DNA of 64,000 nucleotides from Paracoccus aurantiacus (GTDB taxonomy: Bacteria > Pseudomonadota > Alphaproteobacteria > Rhodobacterales > Rhodobacteraceae). Below, piece by piece: positions 36,385 through 44,268 of this stretch (position 1 is the stretch's first letter; the number at the start of each line of letters is the position of its first letter). Location of the stretch: NCBI RefSeq assembly GCF_007993065.1, contig NZ_VOPL01000002.1:1-64000 (forward strand). The letters run 5' to 3'. A program made the translations under genes and the position numbers. The notes under the pieces are model-generated. The model was not told the DNA's origin, did no database searches, and saw only the letters and a program-made list of their open reading frames with translations.

Positions 36385-38934
36385 TTGAACAGGCAGAACG
36401 ACATGCTTCCCAAAGTGCTGCAGAGTGTTTTCAACCGCTATACCGCGCGGCATGGCAGTCTTTCGAAGCCCGGTTTCGCGCTTCGCGACAGGCGCGGAAT
36501 GATCTTCGGCTATGTCGAGGCGATCACGGTTAATGATGGTCGTCTGAGGGTAGAAGGCTGGACCGTCGGTGGCCCTGTGGGGCTCAGCAATACCGAGAAC
36601 AGCGTCTCGGGCGAACCGGCATTGCAGCGGAATGATGTCAGTAGCCAGTTTGTCGGCGCTGAAAACATGTTGCCGGGATTCCGTCTGGACCTGCCGCTGT
36701 CGCAGTCGAACACCGTTTTCTGGGTCGAGCATGACGGCCAGAGCTTCGTCTATCCGATGCCCGCAATCGAACATCGCGATCTGACCAAAATGCGGCTTTC
36801 GCAGGTGCTGCCCTTCGCACGCGACAGCCTGAAGGTCGTTGCGCCGGGCCTGCATTACTTGCGCCATCGCGACACGCATTCAGCGATGCGTATCAAGGAC
36901 GCGCTCGGGTTGAATACCGTCACGCGTTCCGGCGAACTGAACGCGGACGCTTTCGCGCCGGATTCTGCCCCGATCGGGCCGCTGCCTGACCTGCCGGGCG
37001 GGCGCATCACCATCGTGGTTCCGGTCTATAACGGTTTCGACCTGTTGCCAAAGGTGTTGGCGCGGGTCATCAAACATACCGATCTGCCCTTTCATCTTCT
37101 TCTGGTCGAGGATCGGTCCAGTGACGACCGCGTGCGGCCTTGGCTGAGGTCGTGGCACGAGGGTCTTACGCCCGAGATGCGCGGGCAGGTGACGCTGATC
37201 GAGAATGACGAAAACCTTGGCTTCATTCGTTCGGTCAACAGGGCCTTCGCCGAAGCGATCCCGGCGGGCGCGCATGTCGTGCTGCTGAACGCAGATGCGT
37301 TTGTCCCCGAAGGCTGGGCCAGCAAGCTGATGCGCCCAATGCTGGAAGAAAGCCGCGTCGCGACCGTCACGCCGATGTCGAATGACGCGGAAATCTTCAA
37401 CGCGCCCGTCATCTGCGAACGTGTTGACCTGCAGCCGGGGCAGGTTGACCTTATCAACAGCCGTATAGCGACACTGCCCGGCACGGGTGAGCGGGTCGAT
37501 GTGCCGACCGGCGTTGGCTTTTGCATGGCGATGAATATCGACTATCTGCGCGCGCTGCCCGAACTCGATACCGTCTTTGGCAAGGGCTATGGCGAGGAAG
37601 TGGACTGGTGCCAGCGTGCGGCGCTGCGCGGCGGGCGCAATCTCGGCTTTGGTGGCCTGTTTGTCGAACATCGCGGCGGCGTGTCTTTTGGCAGCGAAGA
37701 AAAGCAGCGCCTGATGCGCAGCAATGGCATGATGATTTCCCGGCGCTATCCGCGATTCGACGCGGATGTACAGGATTTTATCGGCACCGACCCGCTTCTC
37801 ACCTCGCGCCTGGCCATGGGGATCGCCCTGGCGGCCTCCGCGCCCGGCGCAGACGTGCTCATCTATCTCGTGCATTCGATGGGCGGCGGGGCCGAACATT
37901 ACGTCGAGCGTCGCGCCGCCGATGACGTCGCTGACGGAAATGTCGCGATCATGTTGCGGGTTGGCGGCATGTCGCGCTGGCAGATCGAACTGGTCACGCC
38001 GGGCGGCGTGACGCTGGGTCAGACTAATGACACCGACCTTATCGAACGTTTGCTGAGCATCCCGGCGCAGAAGACGGTCGTGTATTCCTGCGGCGTCGGC
38101 GACCGTTCACCGCTGGAAATCCCCGATGTGCTCGGCAGGATCGCCGATGGTCCGAATGACCGGGTCGAGGTGCTTTTCCACGATTTCTTTCCGCTCAGCC
38201 CATCCTACACGCTGCTCGATTCCGACGGGATCTTTCGCGGTGTTCCTTCGGCGCAGGAAAACACCGACCCTGCCCATGAATGGCGTGCCACGTCTGCTGG
38301 CACGGTGACGTTGTCCGACTGGCGCGAGGGCTGGGGGCGGCTGATGGCGCGCGCCGACGTGTTGCGCGTCTTTTCGCAGGACAGCCGCGAGCGGGTCGAA
38401 GCGGCCTATCCGGAACAGTCCTCGAAGATCGAGATCACGCCACACAAGCTGCTGCACGACGTGCCCGCCGTCACACGGCCAGCCAACAGCGCCAACGCGC
38501 CGGTGATCGGCGTTCTTGGCAATATCGGTCATCAGAAGGGTGCCGCTGTTCTGCGGGATATGTCGTCCCTGCTGTCGCGCCACGGTCAAGCCAAGCTGGT
38601 CGTGGTCGGGAATGTCGATCCAAGCTATCCGCTTGCGCAGCCCGCGCGCATACACGGAAATTACCAGGTCGCAGACATTCCGGGCCTTGTCGCCCGCTAT
38701 GGAATCGACCGTTGGCTGATCCCCTCGATCTGGCCCGAGACGTTTTCCTATGCGACCCATGAAGCGCTTGCGACCGGCCTTCCGGTCTGGAGCTTCGATC
38801 TGGGCGCGCAGGGCGATGCGGTCGAGAAAGTCGCGCGCGAGCGTGGTCAGGGCGGCATCATCCCACTGCCAACCAATCAGGACGAGATATCGGCCGCGCT
38901 GGATATTATCCTGAGCGACGCCCCAAGCGCCTGA
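36385..38934 (+). CDS. Bifunctional-looking glycosyltransferase, GT2 domain plus C-terminal GT4-like domain
   Basis: An 849-residue cytoplasmic protein. Residues 1-130 are a non-catalytic beta-rich region of unknown fold (FGYVEAITVNDGRLRVEGWTV). Residues 205-460 form a GT2 domain: ITIVVPVYNGFDLLPKVL, LLLVEDRSSD, and LNADAFVPEGW with the metal-binding DAD. Residues 480-849 resemble a GT4 enzyme: IGVLGNIGHQKGAAVLRDM and IWPETFSYATHEALATGLPV with the spaced Glu pair. Two transferases in one chain suggest consecutive sugar additions to a surface glycan. The start may be the TTG at 36385 or the ATG at 36403; the latter is 843 residues. No shared operon with the preceding dehydrogenase is evident. 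Confidence 0.83.
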   Translation: MNRQNDMLPKVLQSVFNRYTARHGSLSKPGFALRDRRGMIFGYVEAITVNDGRLRVEGWTVGGPVGLSNTENSVSGEPALQRNDVSSQFVGAENMLPGFRLDLPLSQSNTVFWVEHDGQSFVYPMPAIEHRDLTKMRLSQVLPFARDSLKVVAPGLHYLRHRDTHSAMRIKDALGLNTVTRSGELNADAFAPDSAPIGPLPDLPGGRITIVVPVYNGFDLLPKVLARVIKHTDLPFHLLLVEDRSSDDRVRPWLRSWHEGLTPEMRGQVTLIENDENLGFIRSVNRAFAEAIPAGAHVVLLNADAFVPEGWASKLMRPMLEESRVATVTPMSNDAEIFNAPVICERVDLQPGQVDLINSRIATLPGTGERVDVPTGVGFCMAMNIDYLRALPELDTVFGKGYGEEVDWCQRAALRGGRNLGFGGLFVEHRGGVSFGSEEKQRLMRSNGMMISRRYPRFDADVQDFIGTDPLLTSRLAMGIALAASAPGADVLIYLVHSMGGGAEHYVERRAADDVADGNVAIMLRVGGMSRWQIELVTPGGVTLGQTNDTDLIERLLSIPAQKTVVYSCGVGDRSPLEIPDVLGRIADGPNDRVEVLFHDFFPLSPSYTLLDSDGIFRGVPSAQENTDPAHEWRATSAGTVTLSDWREGWGRLMARADVLRVFSQDSRERVEAAYPEQSSKIEITPHKLLHDVPAVTRPANSANAPVIGVLGNIGHQKGAAVLRDMSSLLSRHGQAKLVVVGNVDPSYPLAQPARIHGNYQVADIPGLVARYGIDRWLIPSIWPETFSYATHEALATGLPVWSFDLGAQGDAVEKVARERGQGGIIPLPTNQDEISAALDIILSDAPSA

Positions 38935-38946
38935 GATGCGCCGGGG

Positions 38947-40199
38947 TCAGTTTCGCACGATCTTGTAGCCATAAGCGCCAAGCAGCGCTTCCAGCTTCTT
39001 TGCCTGCCCGATATGGCTGTCGAAACCGGCCAGGAACATTTCGTTCCGTTCGACAAGATCATCCGGCAGGGATGCGTCATCAACGCCGAGCCGCCAGATC
39101 GCGCGCGCGAGCGCTGCGCGAACATCCGACGCCTCGCGCGAGGCGGGAGGGGTGCGGACGATTGCCGGCGCGACCGCGCGACCGCTGCCGGGGAACAGGA
39201 AGCGCTGCGACATTTCCAGCACGATATTGCGCGATGCGGAAAGATCGGGGATGCCGGCATTGCCGGTGGGGTTCCAAGCGAATTCCACCGTCTCGAACGC
39301 CGAAGCGAAAAGATAGGTCAGACGCCTTTGCGCGAAGATGCTTGAATGCGAGTCGCCCAGCACCGTGACCTGATCGGAATATGCGGGCGCGGAGTTCGCG
39401 AAACGCTGCCGGTTCTTGCCAAGCGGCGTCACGAGTTGCGCCTGTCCCTCGCTCAGCGCAACATCGGCACCGGCGAAATCCGCACAGACGGTTGGAAGCG
39501 TGGTGCTTTCCTTCGTCGAAAATTTCGGCAGCAGGTCCGGATGGGTCTGGAACGTCACCGTGCGAAGCCGATCTTCGACGGCGCCCGCGTCCTTGCCCAA
39601 GGCGACAAGCGCGTGGCGGAAATATCAAGGTAATGCGCGCCGGACAGATGACTGTCGGGGAATTCCAGATCGGCGCTGTGTCCCCCGCCCAGCAGGTTCC
39701 GAAGAGGTTGGTCAAAGATCAGCTGAATATCCAAAGCCTGAAGGCGCGCTCCTAGCCTTTCCATCGCCGCGTGAATGGCATCGAAGCGTGCCTCGCCAAG
39801 GATCAGCCGGCTGATGACATAATCCTTTTCCGGCACCACGATCACGCAGCAGGGCGTATCGGGCTTCTGGGCGCGGACCTGCGCCGCGCGGTCCACAAGC
39901 CGCGACAGATTGCCGTCGGCATCAAGCAGCGGATCAAAGCTTTTTTCCGCCCATTGGTTGCTGCCCATGAAGATGACCGGATAGCGGCCATACATCGCCG
40001 CCGCCTGATCGAGCGAGATCAGATCAGCTGGATCGAATGGATCTTTCCGGAAAGGCGTCCATGTCGTGGCGTAATAGTGCAGCGCGCGGTTGAAGGGCGT
40101 AGATGCCGGGGTTTCCGATAGGAACTGATCAAGCTCATCCCAGCTGCGCAGCTTCAGAAAGCGCTGATGAATGTCGGCGGGATCGTTATGGTCAGCCAT
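38947..40199 (-). pseudogene. SGNH/AlgX-like acyltransferase gene split by a frameshift
   Basis: Two minus-strand frames make one protein of about 416 residues. The first (40199 down to about 39618) reads through IFMGSNQWAEKSFDPLLDADG and DSHLSGAHYLDIS, resembling the Asp-His block of AlgJ/AlgX enzymes. The second (about 39617 to 38947) continues as RHALVALGKDAG and carries GDSHSSIFAQR, the Ser block. One extra C in TTCCGCC at about 39617-39620 would rejoin them as LDISRHALVALGKDAG. Intact relatives acetylate exported polysaccharides or are inactive scaffolds. The break is either a real null mutation or a base-call error. Neighbours are glycosyltransferases. Confidence 0.75.
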
Positions 40200-40371
40200 A
40201 CGCGGGGCCTGTGATCACAAATGTGTTGCGGGAGAACTACCTCTAGCAGAACGCCCTACCGGGTCAAGCAAGCGACAGTTGACGTTGCCGCAGGCGTCAC
40301 GGCATGGCATACGGTCCTGCGCGACAGTGTATTACTCGCTATGATTGCAACGTTTATTTGCGCGATTTTTC

Positions 40372-41325
40372 ATGGGGATTGAATTGGAAACGCCAGACAG
40401 CCTGTACGGACCGTTGCAACTGCCTGATTGGCCTTCCGATCTGATCGTGCGCGCACTGCGGATGCATGGCGAATGGGCCGCGATCGAGGCCATGCTGGCA
40501 GCGACCGTCGTGCCAGAGTCGGCGCGGCTGTGGGATCTGGGCGCTTTCCTTGGCACGTTCAGCATGGGTGTCGCGCGATCCGCCAGCTTGTCCAGCGTTC
40601 TGGCGGTCGAGGCCAATCCAGAACTTGCAGCGCCGCTTCGCGCCAATCTGGAGACGAACCTGAATGTGCCTGTTCAGGTTTTTTCGGGCGGTGTCGGGCA
40701 AAGTTCCGGCTGGATCGTCCCCCGCAACGAAGGCGCGTTGGAAGCCAATCACGGTGCGCAGTCATTTGCTTTTCAGGAAGAGCCAGCACCGGGCGCGATT
40801 GCGTGCCGGGCGCTTCGCGATCTGCGTACCGGGCATGGCGGCTACGATTTCCTCAAGATGGATCTGGAGGGGATGGAGCGCCAGGCTCTGATCGGCGATC
40901 ACGAATATATCCGTGAGAACAAGCCGGTGATCTGGGCCGAATGCAACGAGGAGATCGCGAGCCTCGATCTGTTCGAGGCGCTGCACTGGCTGGGATATCG
41001 CACTGTCTATGTGGCGTTTCCGGCCTTTCGCGCCGACAATTATCGCGGGGCCGAGGATCTTTTGCACCCCTTCGCCTACGAAGCGGCGCTGCTGGCAGCA
41101 CCCGACGATGTGCTGGAGCGTTTTGCCCCCGCAACGGTCCTTGACGACATCATCGTTCGTCCCATCGCCGAGAAATTCGACCTGCGCCGCGCGCTTTACG
41201 ACACGCCCCGCTGGGGTCGCCCTGACTGGCAGGGCCTCAGCCGTCCCGAAATGCTGGCGCGCATGGGCCGCATCCTCCACGGAGTGGAACTGAAGGACTT
41301 TCTAAAGCCGCCGCAAATCGACTAG
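40372..41325 (+). CDS. FkbM-family SAM-dependent methyltransferase
   Basis: A 317-residue methyltransferase. SAM motif I is LWDLGAFLGTFSMG, then VLAVEANPE, and the FkbM block YDFLKMDLEGMERQALIG followed by VIWAECNEE. FkbM enzymes often methylate sugar hydroxyls in surface or secreted glycans, which suits the glycosyltransferase neighbours. The ATG at 40372 lacks a clear ribosome site; a TTG at 40345 would add nine residues. The upstream 170 bp contain TTGACG at 40279 but no good -10. Confidence 0.85.
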   Translation: MGIELETPDSLYGPLQLPDWPSDLIVRALRMHGEWAAIEAMLAATVVPESARLWDLGAFLGTFSMGVARSASLSSVLAVEANPELAAPLRANLETNLNVPVQVFSGGVGQSSGWIVPRNEGALEANHGAQSFAFQEEPAPGAIACRALRDLRTGHGGYDFLKMDLEGMERQALIGDHEYIRENKPVIWAECNEEIASLDLFEALHWLGYRTVYVAFPAFRADNYRGAEDLLHPFAYEAALLAAPDDVLERFAPATVLDDIIVRPIAEKFDLRRALYDTPRWGRPDWQGLSRPEMLARMGRILHGVELKDFLKPPQID

Positions 41326-41483
41326 GTCTGTCCCGCGCTGTCCTCTTTTCAAGTCCCTCCGATTACGTTAACCCCTGCACCGGCAGCGGGCGCGCGGTCC
41401 TGCGCGCAGGACAGCCGACCGGTTCCAGTGCAGTTGCGCGCGCGCGCCCAGCACGAAGCGGTACGACCAGACGAGGAAGAGCG

Positions 41484-42293
41484 ATGGCTGAGCAGATTTT
41501 TGACCCGGAAGCGGATCAGGCGAAATACCGCTTCTGGACGCGCAGCGATGCGCCGAAGAAAACCTATTCGATCCTGTTCACGCCGCGCAGCGGAAGTAGC
41601 TGGCTGACCAGCATCCTGACCGAAACCAAGGCGATGGGCACCCCTACGGAGTGGTTCAATCCCCAGCTCATGGTTACCAGCACGCGCGCGAAGGGCGCGC
41701 GCGACATCGACCAGTTTGTCGCGGCGATCAGCCGGCATAACATTCACGGTGACATGTTCGGCTTCGAAATCACATCTCATCAGATCAGGGCGACGTTCGG
41801 CGGTGCCGATGGGTTCATGTCCCATTTCAGCGACGCTTTCTTCTTCTGGCTGATCCGCAAGGACATCGTCGCGCAGGGGGTTTCGCTGCACAAGATGGTG
41901 CAGACGCAGGTTGGCCACTCTGCCAACAGCGATGCCGACGCGATCGCGAAAAGCGACGCCTCCTACAGCTATGATGCCGGTCAGATCGAGCGCTGGATCA
42001 AGCATATTCGCCACGCCGAGATCGAGACAGAGGCGATGATCGCGCGTTTCGGGCTGTCGCCGGTCCGGCTGAGCTATGAAGGCATTACCGCTGCCGGCGC
42101 GAATGAGACAGTCGGGCTGTTCGCCGACGCGCTTGGGGCGAAGCTTGCCGCCGCCGATGAACTTCCGACCACGCATCGCAAGATCGGAACCGAGAAGAAC
42201 AGCGAATACGCAACGCGGTTCCGCGCCGAGAAGCATGATTTCGTCGCGCGGCTTGAAGACGAGCGCGCCGAAATGGTCGCCATGCATCCCTGA
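41484..42293 (+). CDS. Stf0-family sulfotransferase (first)
   Basis: A 269-residue sulfotransferase. The 5'-phosphosulfate-binding loop of PAPS is ILFTPRSGSSWL (30-41), and SSWLTSILTETKAMGTPTEW follows Stf0. The family sulfates trehalose and other carbohydrates. It follows the FkbM gene by 158 bp in the same direction; the gap has only short GC-rich repeats. AGGAAGAG precedes the ATG. No PAPS-synthesis gene is in the window. Confidence 0.88.
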   Translation: MAEQIFDPEADQAKYRFWTRSDAPKKTYSILFTPRSGSSWLTSILTETKAMGTPTEWFNPQLMVTSTRAKGARDIDQFVAAISRHNIHGDMFGFEITSHQIRATFGGADGFMSHFSDAFFFWLIRKDIVAQGVSLHKMVQTQVGHSANSDADAIAKSDASYSYDAGQIERWIKHIRHAEIETEAMIARFGLSPVRLSYEGITAAGANETVGLFADALGAKLAAADELPTTHRKIGTEKNSEYATRFRAEKHDFVARLEDERAEMVAMHP

Positions 42294-42345
42294 GGGGCAC
42301 GCGGAAATACGTCCGATCCGCCGAAGGCCGACCGGACGATAGCCG

Positions 42346-43176
42346 TCAGAGAACTCCGTTATGAGGTCCGCCGGCCATCATCTTCGCCCTGACATCTGCC
42401 AGGTAGCGATGCCGGAATTCTTCGTTCAGCGCGTTTGACTGACGCTGGATCGAAGGCTCGGATACGGAAATATCGCTCGCATCCTGCCCCAGCATTTCCA
42501 CGGCCGCCCTGACGCCCGGCAGCGGATCTTTGCTGAAGCCTTCATAGACAAAGGTTCTGCGCGGTGTGTTGAGCGATGCGGCAAGCAAATGGCCGGACGC
42601 ATTTTCCAGTGTGAAACGATTCACCCAACGATGGATCTCGTCATAGGAATATTCCGGCGCGTCGGCGGTTTCAGCCTCCATTGAGCTGATCCATTTCCCG
42701 GTGCTGTTGGCAATCACCATCGAAATCGCCTGTCCAATGATGTCCTGTCGAACCGCGTGATAGATCACCAGCCCATTGAACATCTTGGTGATATTCCAGC
42801 GCAGCAGCATCGCAAGCTGGCTGGAGCTTGCCTTGACGCCGAAGACCGGGCTTTCGTTACCCGTTTGCCTTGCCGCACTGTGACACGCGCTGTTAGCCTC
42901 GCGACGCACATATTCCGGGAAGCTGTCAACGCCGATGCGTTGCGAGATTTCGGCGACATGCGGGCCGTTCAGCGCTTCTGTCAGACCGGCATAGCGACCG
43001 GTATGCAGCAGATAATCGGCCAGCAGGTTGGACCCGCAGCGATTGGTGAACAGAATGACCACAAGCGGCGTGTCGAAAACGGGTTTTTCGCCTTCGAAAC
43101 GGACACGACCATCGAAATGATTCAAGATGTCACGCTCATGGGAGCTGCCCATGGTCAGGAAGTTCATCAGACTCAT
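42346..43176 (-). CDS. Stf0-family sulfotransferase (second)
   Basis: A 276-residue Stf0-like enzyme with the PAPS loop ILFTNRCGSNLL (41-52) and a second conserved block, YSYDEIHRWVNRFTLEN, also seen in the paralogue as YSYDAGQIERWIKHI. It converges with the first sulfotransferase (52-bp gap) and is the last gene of a minus-strand set of GT4, GT8-like and sulfotransferase genes, starting 15 bp after the GT8-like stop. Sequence differs clearly from the first copy, so a different acceptor is probable. Confidence 0.87.
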   Translation of the reverse strand: MSLMNFLTMGSSHERDILNHFDGRVRFEGEKPVFDTPLVVILFTNRCGSNLLADYLLHTGRYAGLTEALNGPHVAEISQRIGVDSFPEYVRREANSACHSAARQTGNESPVFGVKASSSQLAMLLRWNITKMFNGLVIYHAVRQDIIGQAISMVIANSTGKWISSMEAETADAPEYSYDEIHRWVNRFTLENASGHLLAASLNTPRRTFVYEGFSKDPLPGVRAAVEMLGQDASDISVSEPSIQRQSNALNEEFRHRYLADVRAKMMAGGPHNGVL

Positions 43177-43191
43177 GTTACATTACCGTCC

Positions 43192-44268
43192 TTAAACAGG
43201 GATGAACCGTCCCATATCGCCGCCAGCTTCCATCAGATCCGTCTCTGCTTGCAGCCAGCCATAATAGGATGACTCACCAGTTTTCAGCGGGTCCGGGAAT
43301 GCGTTACGCAAATCCTGGCGTTGTCGGTACAGAACGCGTGCAGCCTTTGGTATCTTCACGCCGCTATCGAATTTTCCGTAGTACCACCAGCCTTTTGGAA
43401 TGTCATTACTCGTAGCGGCCAAGACCGCGTTGCGGTACCACCACCACAACTCATAGATCTCGATATTGTTGCCGGCATAGCGCTGCGTCATCGTATCGCC
43501 AACCGGGCCAAGCTTCGTGAAGTGATAGAAGCGAAGCGGCCTGTCATTGATGAGCGCATTGCCGTCGGCATCGTAGCGCATCTCTCGGTTGCTGAGATTC
43601 CAGCTTGCGACGTTATAGCCCGGATCGCGCAGGACCTTCACACCGTCGAAGAAGCAGGGGACAAGGTTACACCACTTCTGATCGACGAAAATGCCGTGTT
43701 CCAGGTCGTCGTGGCACCAGTCATGCAGCCGGTCATCCCACCACTGCGCGAAACGGCGTCCCTCGTCGTCATTGGCCAGAGCGATGAACCCGAGATTGAA
43801 AATCCCGTAGCTGAGCGACGTGATCTCGTTATCAATGATTGCCGTACGGTTCTTCATCGCATCGGGGTCGGTCTGATGCGGCGTCAGCACGATGGAATAA
43901 TCGTCGAGCAGGTCAAGCACCTCGTCCATCGGATTAAACACCGCGATGTCGGGGTCGAAGTAAACCAGCTTCTCGCAATCAGGCTGTGACAGGATATGCA
44001 CGCAGGCGCGACCCTTCACGGCTGTGCAGGCCTCGACAATGTCATGACCGAACAGCCAGCTTTCGGTTTCATCGCCGAAGAGTTCTTCTGCGGTGACGAT
44101 GCGGTCATAGTCTTCCTTGTCGAGATCGAGCGTGAAGCCCTCCGGCTCCTTGTCGGTCATGACCAGCCACAGCACCCAGTCGGGATGCTGCCGCTTCAAC
44201 GACGAGGCGAGGACGCGCGCGCGGTTCAGATAGCTGTAAGAGCAGCTCGTGAAGGCGTGGATGCTCAT
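43192..44268 (-). CDS. GT8-like glycosyltransferase
   Basis: A 358-residue transferase with a GT-A start, HAFTSCSYSYLNRARVLASS, the metal motif KLVYFDPDIAVFNP (DPD) and a later FVDQKWCNLVPCFF and RFYHFTKLGP, as in GT8-like nucleotide-sugar enzymes. There is no signal peptide or membrane helix. The ATG at 44268 overlaps the preceding gene's stop by 4 bp (ATGA). Longer upstream extension of the frame runs antiparallel to no feature but lacks a ribosome site. Sugar and acceptor are unknown. Confidence 0.8.
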   Translation of the reverse strand: MSIHAFTSCSYSYLNRARVLASSLKRQHPDWVLWLVMTDKEPEGFTLDLDKEDYDRIVTAEELFGDETESWLFGHDIVEACTAVKGRACVHILSQPDCEKLVYFDPDIAVFNPMDEVLDLLDDYSIVLTPHQTDPDAMKNRTAIIDNEITSLSYGIFNLGFIALANDDEGRRFAQWWDDRLHDWCHDDLEHGIFVDQKWCNLVPCFFDGVKVLRDPGYNVASWNLSNREMRYDADGNALINDRPLRFYHFTKLGPVGDTMTQRYAGNNIEIYELWWWYRNAVLAATSNDIPKGWWYYGKFDSGVKIPKAARVLYRQRQDLRNAFPDPLKTGESSYYGWLQAETDLMEAGGDMGRFIPV

